From Ophiothrix spiculata (lineage: Eukaryota > Echinodermata > Ophiuroidea > Amphilepidida > Ophiotrichidae), in the NCBI GenBank assembly GCA_000969725.1, contig JXSR01S040946.1: a stretch of DNA of 20,280 nt; one strand, written 5' to 3'. Shown here one piece after another: positions 9,641 to 16,680 of this stretch (the stretch's first letter is position 1; every line of letters begins with the position of its first letter). Both the position numbers and the translations under genes were made by a program. The notes under the pieces were generated by a model. That model worked only from the letters and a program-made list of their open reading frames with translations. It did not search any database and had not been told where the DNA came from.

Positions 9641-10195
9641 CAGGGTGTCCCAAAAAACAACCTTAAAATCTATGCGTGTAATTTTCTTGAGTTTAACGGA
9701 TAGTAAGAAAGTATGTAAAGATTGCATTTTATAGCCCATGAATTGAACTTTCAGATACCATTTGTTTCATTTTAATCGGTAGTGAACATTAGTGGTTATG
9801 TTTTATCAAATATTTTGGTGGATTTTTGTCTGGTCCAATTTCATGATCATCGTCCATAAAGTTGGGGTGTTTCTGGATGGAATAAAAATAGGTCCTCTTG
9901 GAATATTTATCATATCTGTCTAATTTTGACATCAAATTTGTTCATTTTTTTAACAAAGGTAAAAGAGAGAATGCACATGATAGTAATAGATACTAGAACT
10001 TCATTCAAGGGGAACTTACAAAATTGGACCAGAAAATTTTACATCCAAATATTTGACAAAGTAGAACTTCTCTTGTACAGTACCTAAAAGTTCAATTCAT
10101 GGGCTCTAAAATGCACTCTTCAAATACTTTCTAACTACCCTTTAAGCACAAGAAAAATACACGCAAAGATTGTAAGTTTTCTCTGGAACACCCTG
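9641..10195. mobile_element. Mariner-ended foldback MITE with ~200-bp arms
   Basis: The left end CAGGGTGTCCCA follows TA (9639-9640), the hallmark of a Tc1/mariner target. The right end is CACCCTG followed by TG, a probably mutated TA. Inverted-repeat arms extend far inward: left 9641-9840 against right about 10021-10195. They share AAAGTATKTRAAGA, TAGAGCCCATGAATTGAACTTT-like sequence (split into shorter identical runs) and CTGGTCCAATTT at the inner edge. About 180 bp of unpaired centre separates them. There is no transposase. A transcript across it would form long dsRNA. Confidence 0.9.
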
Positions 10196-10255
10196 TGCAC
10201 AACTACATAGTCATAATGAATCTAAATCGAACTTTTTTAGCATATACAATGATCA

Positions 10256-10385
10256 GGGGCCCGTTTCGTAAAGATTTGAATCAAGCGTACGTTTGATTTC
10301 CAACGTAAATTTACATTGTATCTACCTATTTTACGCTTGATAAATGAAACGTACGCTTGATTCAAATCTTTATGAAACGGGCCCC
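10256..10385. mobile_element. GGGGCCC foldback MITE, intact copy
   Basis: This is a 130-bp near-palindrome. The left arm starts GGGGCCCGTTTCGTAAAGAT and the reverse-complemented right arm GGGGCCCGTTTCATAAAGAT. They stay paired for about 44 bases with two mismatches, through TTGAATCAAGCGTACGTTT. The middle continues with looser symmetry. No coding capacity. Sequences ending in GGGGCCCGTTTC are, from memory, common in marine invertebrate genomes. A related split copy follows 100 bp downstream. Confidence 0.9.
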
Positions 10386-10485
10386 AGGTCTAAATAACAC
10401 GAAACAATGAAAAACGTCATTTTTAATCTTCTTCAATCGTTATCGAGAGTATAAAGTTGAAAATAACCTGCGTGCAAACAGCCCA

Positions 10486-11175
10486 GGGACCTGTTTCATA
10501 ACGATTTGAATCAAGGCACAACACTTACAACTGGACATTATTCAGTTGTCCAAAAAATAATTTCGGATTAACTCAAGCATGTCAAGTCACCGACGGATTC
10601 TGTATTAGCCAATCACAAACAAGAATGATTAGTTCTTATTGAGCAAACTACTCAACGCATATTTATGAACTGAAATTTAAAATAATTTATTATTTATGTG
10701 CTAGTCCGCTTTTGAGAAGTTATGGCATGGAAGTCAGTAAAATGCTTGCACCTAGCGATGTTTTGCCTCTCATGCGGTCTGCTTGTCGACGGCAAGTTTT
10801 GATATATTCAACTTTACAAATTCTATGATTTTTCATTTCTTTAAGAGAAGCACACTAAAAAATGAATAAAACCTATGTTATAGTATATTATTGGGAACGC
10901 AGCTCTTTACCTGATCAATATTTGACGATGTGTTTCATGTTCTTTCTACTATCTCAAGCAATGTGATTGAATAGGGACAAAAGGAGTCAATATGAATGTG
11001 GAGCACACCAGATCAATACCAAAGATGAACGAATAATGTCTCGCTTTGTGGTGTTTGTAAGCCTTGTGAAGGGTACGTTTGATGGAATCGATTCGTTAAT
11101 TTACATTGTATCAACATATTTTAAGCTTAATAAATCAAACGCACGGTTCATTCAAATCTTTATGAAACGGGCCCC
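10486..11175. mobile_element. GGGGCCC foldback MITE, split copy
   Basis: The left fragment 10486-10515 (GGGACCTGTTTCATAACGAT, then TTGAATCAAG) matches the left arm of the intact copy up to the base before CGTACGTTTGAT. The remainder reappears at 11074-11175, starting TACGTTTGAT, continuing through AATTTACATTGTATC and ending in TTTATGAAACGGGCCCC. The two parts together cover nearly the whole 130-bp unit, so a 558-bp segment (10516-11073) seems to have entered one copy. The alternative is two independent fragments. The 73-codon frame at 10967-11188 runs across the right part and is spurious. Confidence 0.7.
10516..11073. mobile_element. Possible element inserted in the GGGGCCC foldback
   Basis: This 558-bp segment separates the two parts of a foldback copy. 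Its left edge reads CACAACACTTACAACTGG. The reverse complement near its right edge reads CACAAGGCTTACAAACACC. These short ends could be terminal inverted repeats (12 of the first 14 positions alike). A small hairpin ACAACTG...CAGTTGT lies at about 10524-10546. No clear target duplication and no reading frame with recognisable content. The call rests on the interrupted copy and not on the insert itself. Confidence 0.45.
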
Positions 11176-11766
11176 TTGTCGTCTTTAGACATGCGTCAAA
11201 AATCAGCCATCTTTGTCGCATTGTATTGTACTAAGCGCAAACGTTCAACATTTAAAAGAATGCGTATGATACGCGAACATTTTTTAAATATAATCGTAGC
11301 TTATATTGTAAATAACAAAATAATGACGCGGTAAAAAGGTACACAGCAATAATTTTACCACAATACAGAAATAGTAACTGTAATATATCCATGTTTCAAG
11401 AGCAAGACAGTTGATTAAAATCATTATGTTGCAATTTAAATTTTATTTACCACGCATAGTTTAATTGTAATTTTCAAAATCCCTTATATTGTAAATATAC
11501 AGATCGTACTTAGTTTTATAAAATTTGAATTAAATGAGTTCACTGAAATCCAACGACCAATGCACCCAATTCCATTCCAAATATATTTTGAACAGAATTG
11601 TCTTCGATATCAAGACATTAATCTATAGGCATACTTCAATAATCCCAAATGAACGGTTTATAATCAATGACATCATTTAAGCATTCCCTACCCAGTCATT
11701 TCCCAACTTTTCTTAGTCTAACGACGCCGAATGCAACATAACCAAAATTATCTATAAGCTCGGTGT
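11176..11766. other. Unannotated AT-rich sequence
   Basis: No supported gene or repeat. At its right edge lies TATTACT (11767-11773), which recurs at 13112-13118 and may be a target duplication for the composite element between them. Confidence 0.4.
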
Positions 11767-11788
11767 TATTACTGTGGAAGTGGCTATA

Positions 11789-11847
11789 GACACGATGATC
11801 GTGTCAATAACCTCGCCCAAAATGGCTATAGGCACGATAATCGTGTG
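11789..11847 (+). repeat. Left dyad pair of the CACGAT array
   Basis: GACACGATGATCGTGTC (11789-11805) and GGCACGATAATCGTGTG (11831-11847) lie 42 bp apart. Between them is CAATAACCTCGCC plus CAAAATGGCTATA. Each dyad is a nearly perfect palindrome around one central base. A degenerate third half-site (AGACGATG) follows near 11870. Palindromes of this size often serve as protein-binding sites or transposase sites, but that is inference. Confidence 0.85.
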
Positions 11848-11892
11848 TGAGAAAGTGAATGGCTATGGAGACGATGCTAACTGATGCTCAAG

Positions 11893-12102
11893 AGGATGGC
11901 AACAAAAATGGTGTAAGGAGGAAGGTGACTTGCATTGATTGGTAATATTGTAAAATGTGAAGATGCCTTTTTGTCCTTTGTTTCATGGCAGACCAAAAGA
12001 GAGGAGTAAAACAAACAAGAGGAAGAAAATAATGGGGAGCAAAATTGTAATATTACCAATGTAAGTCACCTTCACCCCTTCCACTATTTTTGTTGCCATC
12101 CA
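11893..12102. repeat. Inner inverted repeat, ~65-bp arms
   Basis: The left arm 11893-11960 and the right arm 12041-12102 are reverse complements with several mismatches, around a loop of about 80 bases. The minus-strand 60-codon frame in this area (11877-12059) is a product of the repeat. It is part of the larger foldback at 11774-13111. Confidence 0.85.
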
Positions 12103-12131
12103 CTCCATAGATAGGGTCATTCACTTAGTCA

Positions 12132-12161
12132 CATCCGATCATCGTGTCTATAGCCATTTTG
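12132..12161 (-). repeat. Right dyad interrupted by insertion
   Basis: CCGATCATCGTGTC followed by TATAGCCATTTTG is the reverse-oriented repeat unit. It stops at 12161 in the middle of the unit and resumes at 13029 with GGTGAGGTTATT, exactly as the other copies continue. This places the insertion point of the element at 12162-13019. Confidence 0.75.
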
Positions 12162-13019
12162 TAGCCTCGATTCGAGGCTGACTTGGCCGGAGACGGTAAA
12201 ATATTTTTTTTTTGTTTGGTTGTTGTTGTTGGGTTTTTTTTTTCTTTCTCTTTTCTTATGTTATCAGCATGACCCACCTCTCTTGTAAGAATTTATCTAT
12301 TTTCAATATGCCCTATTTTTTGTCTTGCTTAATCTAAAAAAGAACTCCTGCAAGCTACATTTTGAAATAACCCCAAGACGCTCATATACCTGTTTGCTGT
12401 ACAACAAACTATACCCCAAACCATTATGACCAACCACCTATAGATAAAAGCCACTGCCTACTTATCTTGTAATTAGCCATATGTTATAAAATACATCTCT
12501 GGCCCAGAGCTGAAAATAGTGTTGGAAAACTGTTTTAATTGCCCTTACTCCCTGGCTCTTCTAAATTCTATCTTATCCTCCCTATGAATGTTGATAATTC
12601 TTTCTACAAAACTTGGTAGCTAGAAAGAAAGAGTGTAAACAAGGAATTTCAATATTAAAATTTAGAGTAATTATCATTGAAAAGGAATGTTATCAGGGTA
12701 GTTTTTAAACCTAAATATTGTTTTATATTTACAGCTTACAAGGGAGGTTGATCATGTTTCCAGAAGTGTTTGGTCATGATTGTTTGAGATTTATTTAGCT
12801 GTATTTCACTGGACTATAATAGTGTAAATATAAAATTTATTATAACCCAGTGTTTTAAAGTGTTGCTTGCAAAAGTTCTTTTTTGTAGTTTTAAAAATAG
12901 GAAATAAAGAAGGAAAACGGCCATATTGTACTCTCTCCAGACAAAGTAGAAAAACCAAAAGAAAATTTAAGGCCATATTTTTTACCATCCCTAGACCTGT
13001 CAGCCTTGAATCAAGGCTA
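12162..13019. mobile_element. 858-bp inserted element with palindromic TIRs
   Basis: Both ends read TAGCCTYGAWTCRAGGCT followed by GAC (left TAGCCTCGATTCGAGGCT; right, reverse complement, TAGCCTTGATTCAAGGCT). A looser GGTAAAAWA block lies slightly inward on each side. The terminus is itself a palindrome. GCCATTTTG flanks the element directly on both sides (12153-12161 and 13020-13028). Counting the shared TA, the direct repeat is TAGCCATTTTG, 11 bp. A 9-11 bp duplication fits Mutator-like elements best, while hAT would give 8. Removing it restores the tandem unit. The interior includes a T-rich run at about 12203-12246 and no transposase. The 86-codon frame at 12806-13066 (minus) crosses its end and is spurious. 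Confidence 0.85.
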
Positions 13020-13040
13020 GCCATTTTGGGTGAGGTTATT

Positions 13041-13098
13041 GAAACGATCATCGTGTCTATAGCCATTTAGGCGAGGTTATTGACACGATCATCGTGTC
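13041..13098 (-). repeat. Right dyad pair of the CACGAT array
   Basis: GAAACGATCATCGTGTC (13041-13057) and GACACGATCATCGTGTC (13082-13098) are spaced 41 bp. They are in reverse orientation relative to the left pair. The last unit extends into a longer palindrome: GAGGTTATT precedes and AATATCCTC follows the dyad, giving 17-base arms with one mismatch. Confidence 0.88.
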
Positions 13099-13118
13099 AA
13101 TATCCTCGGCCTATTACT

Positions 13119-14134
13119 ATATTAAAAGAAAGTTGCGAGCAAGCAGAATGACCCAAAAAATATCGAATTTCATATCGTTCTCAGGAAATGAATTGTGTGT
13201 TTCCTGTTTTCTTTAAAAAGGTTTGTAAGATTTTAAGTAGGCAATTTCGTTCTTTTATATGCAAATGGTTTGCCCTTTTTGGATAGCTACGTGGGGTTAT
13301 ACTGACACTAACACAGAGTTGTTCCAAGATACGAGTAAATAAAAACATGGAATGTATATATACATTTCCTTTAGCAGCTGAAATAATAGGAACTGAAATG
13401 CCATTGTGTTTTATCCAATGACAAAATGATATAACGGTCATTAAGGGTGCTTATAAAAAGTACTCTACCTATTTACCGGCTGAATAGCATTTGATATATA
13501 TCTGAAGAAATATATTTACTACTAAAGTTGAAGAAAGTACAATAATAAACCTTCTTTAATTTACTTCTTCAGATAATCAGGCATCGTATGGCTCGGTTTT
13601 TTAATTGTGATTTTATGTTATCTATTAACCGTTAAGTGTTAAGTGATCCAAAAACTTCCTTTGCACGCCGAAAACAAGTTGCGTGAAATATATATTAAAC
13701 AGTTATAACAACTGATAAAATATACAGAAACATGAAAAATTCATATTGAAAATAAGTAAGAATTTCATCGTAATAAATAAATAAACAACACAAATACCCT
13801 TTAATCATCCGCTTTAGAATATGTAATGCACGATGTCCGTCTAGGATTTCTCATTTGACACCGCTGCGTATCAAAGGCAACCCTATCATTCTTATTATTC
13901 TGAATTAGTATAATCTTCCGACTTGCATTCAAGAAGTATCAAATATCAATCTAGACTCAATGAGGATGACATTTTAATTCCGTGATTGAAAATCAAGCGA
14001 GTTTTGCATGAAACATAAATCATGTGTTGATCTGAATGGTTGGAGCAAAATGTCAGCATCTACATAAAATTTTAATTAATAGTATAACTATTAAAAGTTA
14101 TTTGGTATTTTGTCATTTATTGTTACAAAGGTAT
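13119..14134. other. AT-rich stretch with one hairpin
   Basis: No supported gene in about 1 kb. TATCTGAAGAA (13499-13509) and TTCTTCAGATA (13565-13575) are exact reverse complements around about 55 bases, possibly a small decayed foldback. The 86-codon minus-strand frame at 13181-13441 has no recognisable domain. Confidence 0.45.
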
Positions 14135-14142
14135 AAATATGA

Positions 14143-14390
14143 TGACTCATCCCAAAAGGGTGGACTTTGCAGATGATATCAATTTTTGAGTTTATCATTT
14201 CATCTGTTAAAGCATTTTCTAAGCTTTAAAATTACACCTTATTTTACGAAATTGATCAAGGCGATCAAATTTTACAACAGGAAATCTGCTGGAAATTCTT
14301 ATTATTTTCTTTATTTTTTGCTGCCTATTTTCAACAGTATCTTGAAAAGTGTTCTGTCGTAAAGTCCCCCTTTTCGGGGTGAGTCATCAC
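14143..14390 (+). mobile_element. MITE family A, copy 2
   Basis: This is the second copy of the element at 3972-4199, in the same orientation. It is 248 bp long because of extra bases near the left end (GATGATATCAATTTTTGAG). The left end is TGACTCATCCCAAAA and the right end (reverse complement) GTGATGACTCACCCCGAAAA. The flanks are AAATATGA (14135-14142) and AAATATCA (14391-14398), again 7 of 8 alike at the same offset as in copy 1. That supports an 8-bp duplication. The left-end hairpin is partly lost here (CCCAAAAGGG), while the right one is kept. Confidence 0.87.
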
Positions 14391-14398
14391 AAATATCA

Positions 14399-14955
14399 CT
14401 TTAAGGTCAGTAAAATTTTGTTCAACTAGTAAACGTTTTTTATAACTTGATTTCTCTAATTTTCTCTTGGAAAGAGAAAAATAGTGAACTTGATTTTTTT
14501 TTCACAAAGTAAGGTTTTCTTTCATAAGTCACATTTTTAAGAAAAGATATGCCACGCACAATCACTTAGAGACTTGATTTACACCAATAAGTCTAAGTAC
14601 GAAGCACCCCTAGCCCTGATTGAAAATTTTGATATGAAAAGGTAAAACGTGTTTTCCAAACCTGCTACCATTTTCAATTATAGAGTTTAAGAATGTGTAG
14701 TCTTTTATATGTTTATATATTGTACAATATATGCAGCTCGATATGTAAAAACCTATTGTATTTGCAACATATGTAGAAAGTAAAAACGAAGCAAAGACCT
14801 AAAAGGATTAAACAATCAATGTACATGAAAGCTATCGTATAGAAATAAAAAAAAAAGTACAAAAATAACAAATTGAAGATGTTGCTTCTTTGGGTACCGC
14901 GTGAGTCAATAACATTTTACATTTTAAAAGTGTTTGTAAAAAAATGTTGATTAAA
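14399..14955. other. AT-rich stretch with an exact palindrome
   Basis: No supported gene. ATATATTGTACAATATAT at 14715-14732 is an exact 18-base palindrome with no loop. The rest is AT-rich with several short A runs. Confidence 0.4.
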
Positions 14956-14992
14956 CCTGAGACAATTATACCTCAGGTATAATTGTCTCAGG
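14956..14992. repeat. Perfect 37-base palindrome
   Basis: CCTGAGACAATTATACCT (14956-14973), one C, then AGGTATAATTGTCTCAGG (14975-14992). The two 18-base arms are exact reverse complements around a single base. ATTAAA flanks both sides directly (14950-14955 and 14993-14998). No other copy was seen in the window. It could extrude as a cruciform. An origin by template switching or a minimal foldback insertion is inference. Confidence 0.97.
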
Positions 14993-14998
14993 ATTAAA

Positions 14999-16097
14999 CG
15001 GTGACGGGAGTTCTTTTACACACAAATTACTAAGCTGTCATAATGGTGAACTAATTGTATGCTAATTGCATCGATATTTCTTTCAATCATTATTTTGAAA
15101 CCTATATAAACATTTTACTGATTTACTGTATAAAGTAACAAAAAGAAAAACAGAAAGTTGGGCAATTTGGGGTGATTTCGCCCAACGTTGCTGAAGTATT
15201 TATCCCTACCAACGTTGGGTAAATCACAAATAATACTGTTGTGCACACATCCCTGTCCTAATGTTAGGCAAAACTATTTGAGCGGAAACGCGAGTCCATT
15301 TGTCATTTGTGGGGTAAAAGCGATACAAAATTTTGGCAAAAGTATCGGATCTACAGTGCTTTTTCAGTTTGCCAAACAGTTGGTACGGGTATATATTTAC
15401 CCATTTTGTTCTCTCTATGGGATCACCTTTATTTGTGTACCAACATTATATTCTTTTTCTCTTTATATATACAGGACATTTTTTATCCTTATTGCCATGC
15501 TGATATCATATTCTGATTCTCTCAAAAGTGTCAGGAACAGTCTTTCAAACATCGTGTAATTTTCATGCTGATTGTTCTTAAATAATTATGATGATCATGA
15601 TCAAAAGAAAGATAAAAGATAGAAAGAGACTGTGTTGTTATTGTATTAATTTGGTTTGAAAGTCGGTTACTAATGCATTCAGAGCTTAGTATCAATATTG
15701 ACATTTGAATATGAATATTGTCTTAACTAGTAAATGGAATATAAAGCATGTAATCTAATTTATCTGAAAGTCTACAAATCTCTCTGGCGGAGTAATTCTT
15801 GAGTATTTGTCAAATGAAATGTCTGGAAATGAATCCAGACACCCGAAAGTACTTTAATTCGTATTTTGTTACACATCAAAGCTCAATTTTCAGCTTTTTT
15901 CAAAGTCAGATTGACGCGCGACTTTGTGAACACAATCTCCACTTTGGAAATTTACATTAATCTAGATGCATTTAGATTTTGACGCTAACGTGTGGAAAGC
16001 CCCAATTACGACATGCTAGATCCAGCAGGTATCATTATCTGGCATGTGACAATCAAAGCCATACAATTCTATTCCTCTCTGTCCTGATTTATTCATT
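14999..16097. other. AT-rich stretch without a supported gene
   Basis: GTTGGGC (15157-15163) and GCCCAAC (15180-15186) form a short hairpin, and related CCAACGTTGGG follows at about 15209. GTCTGGA-AATGAA-TCCAGAC at 15821-15840 is an exact 7-bp stem with a 6-base loop. The longest open frame of the window (15188-15559, 123 codons) begins with TTG and has no recognisable motif. I do not call it a gene. Confidence 0.4.
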
Positions 16098-16102
16098 ATA
16101 AA
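16098..16102. repeat. Left target-site duplication ATAAA
   Basis: ATAAA lies immediately before the TGTTCAC of the 5' LTR. The same five bases follow the 3' LTR at 16676-16680. Five base pairs is the usual duplication made by LTR-retrotransposon integrases. Confidence 0.8.
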
Positions 16103-16335
16103 TGTTCACTAATGTTAAAATAGTGTGTGATATATTAATGTATAGGTTCGTTCAGTATAGGTAGACCTGACGAGGAAGTCCTCTTTTGGTCTATGCGCTG
16201 CGACCTCGCTTCGGGTGCGGGAGGTCCCGGGTTCGAGTCCCGGCTGGGTCGTATTTCGGAATTTATTAAGCGCTGGTATGCTTCGTGATTATTTCAGTAG
16301 AGTAAGTGGGGGAGGGTTACGTTCGGTCCGTTACA
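16103..16335 (+). repeat. 5' LTR of the TRIM
   Basis: This is a 233-bp direct repeat of 16469-16675. It starts TGTTCACTAATGT and ends GTTCGGTCCGTTACA. It is 26 bp longer than the 3' LTR because of an extra stretch between two AATGT words near the start (16111-16137). The two LTRs have diverged by numerous substitutions, so the insertion is old. Shared blocks: GTTCGTTCAG, GGAAGTCCT, TTTTGGTCTATGCGCT, the tRNA-like body, AAGCGCTGGTATGCTTCGTG and CAGTAGAGTAAGTGG. Confidence 0.88.
16186..16250 (+). ncRNA. tRNA-Pro(CGG)-like body in 5' LTR
   Basis: The sequence follows a metazoan tRNA-Pro from the start of the D arm: TTGGTCTA, then anticodon stem CTCGC, loop TTCGGGT with anticodon CGG at 16212-16214, stem GCGGG, variable region, and T arm CCGGGTTCGAGTCCCGG. 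Box B GGTTCGAGTCC (16230-16240) is a consensus match. The 3' acceptor strand CTGGGTC has no matching 5' partner directly before the D arm (TCCTCTT instead of something like GACCCAG), and the D loop is abnormal. It is therefore not a functional tRNA gene but a tRNA-derived module, probably with pol III promoter potential. Confidence 0.85.
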
Positions 16336-16338
16336 ATT

Positions 16339-16353
16339 TGATGGCAGCGGTGG
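16339..16353 (+). promoter_or_regulatory. Primer-binding site, tRNA-Leu type
   Basis: TGATGGCAGCGGTGG starts three bases after the 5' LTR. It differs by one base from TGGTGGCAGCGGTGG, the complement of the 3' end (CCACCGCTGCCA plus CCA) of metazoan tRNA-Leu of the AAG class, as I recall it. The primer tRNA (Leu) is thus different from the tRNA whose body lies in the LTR (Pro). Confidence 0.8.
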
Positions 16354-16406
16354 TCCCTAGGGTTTCTTAACGCCAAGGCGGACCCCCAATTGAATTGAGT
16401 GCCGAG

Positions 16407-16451
16407 ATGGGAGACGATGATGTAGTGATTAAGACACGAGAACGTTTCTAG
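16407..16451 (+). pseudogene. Possible gag-start remnant (14 codons)
   Basis: ATG at 16407 opens a tiny frame, MGDDDVVIKTRERF, ending at TAG (16449-16451). It is the only frame between primer site and polypurine tract starting with a clear ATG. Its position suits the start of a former gag, but 14 residues cannot be assigned to a family. It may be chance. Confidence 0.25.
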
Positions 16452-16454
16452 TGT

Positions 16455-16465
16455 GAGGGAGGGAG
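16455..16465 (+). promoter_or_regulatory. Polypurine tract
   Basis: GAGGGAGGGAG is an unbroken 11-purine run ending four bases before the TGTCACG start of the 3' LTR. This is the place and composition expected for the plus-strand primer of an LTR retrotransposon. Confidence 0.85.
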
Positions 16466-16468
16466 TAA

Positions 16469-16675
16469 TGTCACGAATGTATTTGTTCGTTCAGTGTATT
16501 GCCTTGACGGGGAAGTCCTATTTTGGTCTATGCGCTTTGAACTCGCTTCGGGTGCGAGAGGTCCCGGATTCAAGTCCCGGCTAGGTCGTATGAAAAATTT
16601 CGGAATTTATCAAGCGCTGGTATGCTTCGTGATTATTACAGTAGAGTAAGTGGTTGGGTCACGTTCGGCGTTACA
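16469..16675 (+). repeat. 3' LTR of the TRIM
   Basis: This is a 207-bp direct repeat of the 5' LTR, beginning TGTCACGAATGT and ending ACGTTCGGCGTTACA. ATAAA follows at 16676-16680. Small differences from the 5' LTR include a seven-base insertion (GAAAAAT) after the tRNA-like part and several substitutions. Confidence 0.88.
16523..16587 (+). ncRNA. tRNA-Pro(CGG)-like body in 3' LTR
   Basis: This is the second copy of the module: TTGGTCTA, anticodon stem CTCGC with loop TTCGGGT and perfectly paired GCGAG (anticodon CGG at 16549-16551), AGGT, T arm CCGGATTCAAGTCCCGG and acceptor strand CTAGGTC. Here the anticodon stem is better preserved than in the 5' LTR, while box B (GATTCAAGTCC, 16567-16577) is slightly worse. 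The 5' acceptor half is again replaced by unrelated sequence (GTCCTATT). Both LTRs lacking it indicates the ancestral module already lacked it. Confidence 0.83.
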
Positions 16676-16680
16676 ATAAA

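Larger units (their letters stand above)
11774..13111. mobile_element. Foldback element with CACGAT/ATCGTG dyad array
   Basis: The outer parts are inverted relative to each other. The left side has GGCTATAGACACGATGATCG with a CAATAACCTCGCC spacer and another dyad. The right side carries the same ~42-bp unit in reverse, twice. The inner arms 11893-11960 and 12041-12102 are also inverted copies (GATGGCAACAAAAATRGTG, AAGGTGACTT, GGTAATATT). TATTACT at 11767-11773 and 13112-13118 may be its target duplication. Without the secondary insertion at 12162-13019 the element is about 480 bp. No coding sequence. Superfamily unknown. Confidence 0.75.
16103..16675 (+). mobile_element. TRIM (miniature LTR retrotransposon) with tRNA-like LTRs
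   Basis: This is a complete 573-bp element. LTRs lie at 16103-16335 and 16469-16675, both TGT...ACA. A primer-binding site lies three bases after the 5' LTR, a polypurine tract lies just before the 3' LTR, and only 133 bp of interior remain. A perfect 5-bp target duplication, ATAAA, sits at 16098-16102 and 16676-16680. It has no gag-pol and must have used enzymes from another element. Terminal-repeat retrotransposons in miniature are known from plants and some animals. Plant Cassandra carries 5S rRNA in its LTRs, and here each LTR carries a tRNA-Pro-like body. The orientation follows from the order of primer site and polypurine tract. Confidence 0.9.

Noticed and set aside
12203..12246. T-rich run as a poly(A) tail of a retroposed copy
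   Set aside because: It lies just inside the left terminus of the 858-bp element, is interrupted by GTTG repeats, and has no gene-like sequence beside it.
11877..13070. Frames at 11877-12059, 12806-13066 and 12867-13070 as genes
   Set aside because: All cross inverted-repeat arms or the border of the inserted element and show no domain.
15188..15559. Longest open frame (123 codons) as a protein gene
   Set aside because: It starts with TTG, overlaps another frame on the same strand, and shows no recognisable motif. This length is not exceptional for a 20-kb window.
16186..16250. Functional tRNA-Pro gene
   Set aside because: The acceptor stem cannot pair and the D loop is abnormal. The same broken body appears in the second direct repeat, so it belongs to the LTR.
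16103..16675. Two tRNA-derived SINEs side by side
   Set aside because: The repeats extend well to both sides of the tRNA-like part and have TG..CA ends. A primer site, polypurine tract and 5-bp duplication sit at the right places. There is no A-rich or simple tail.
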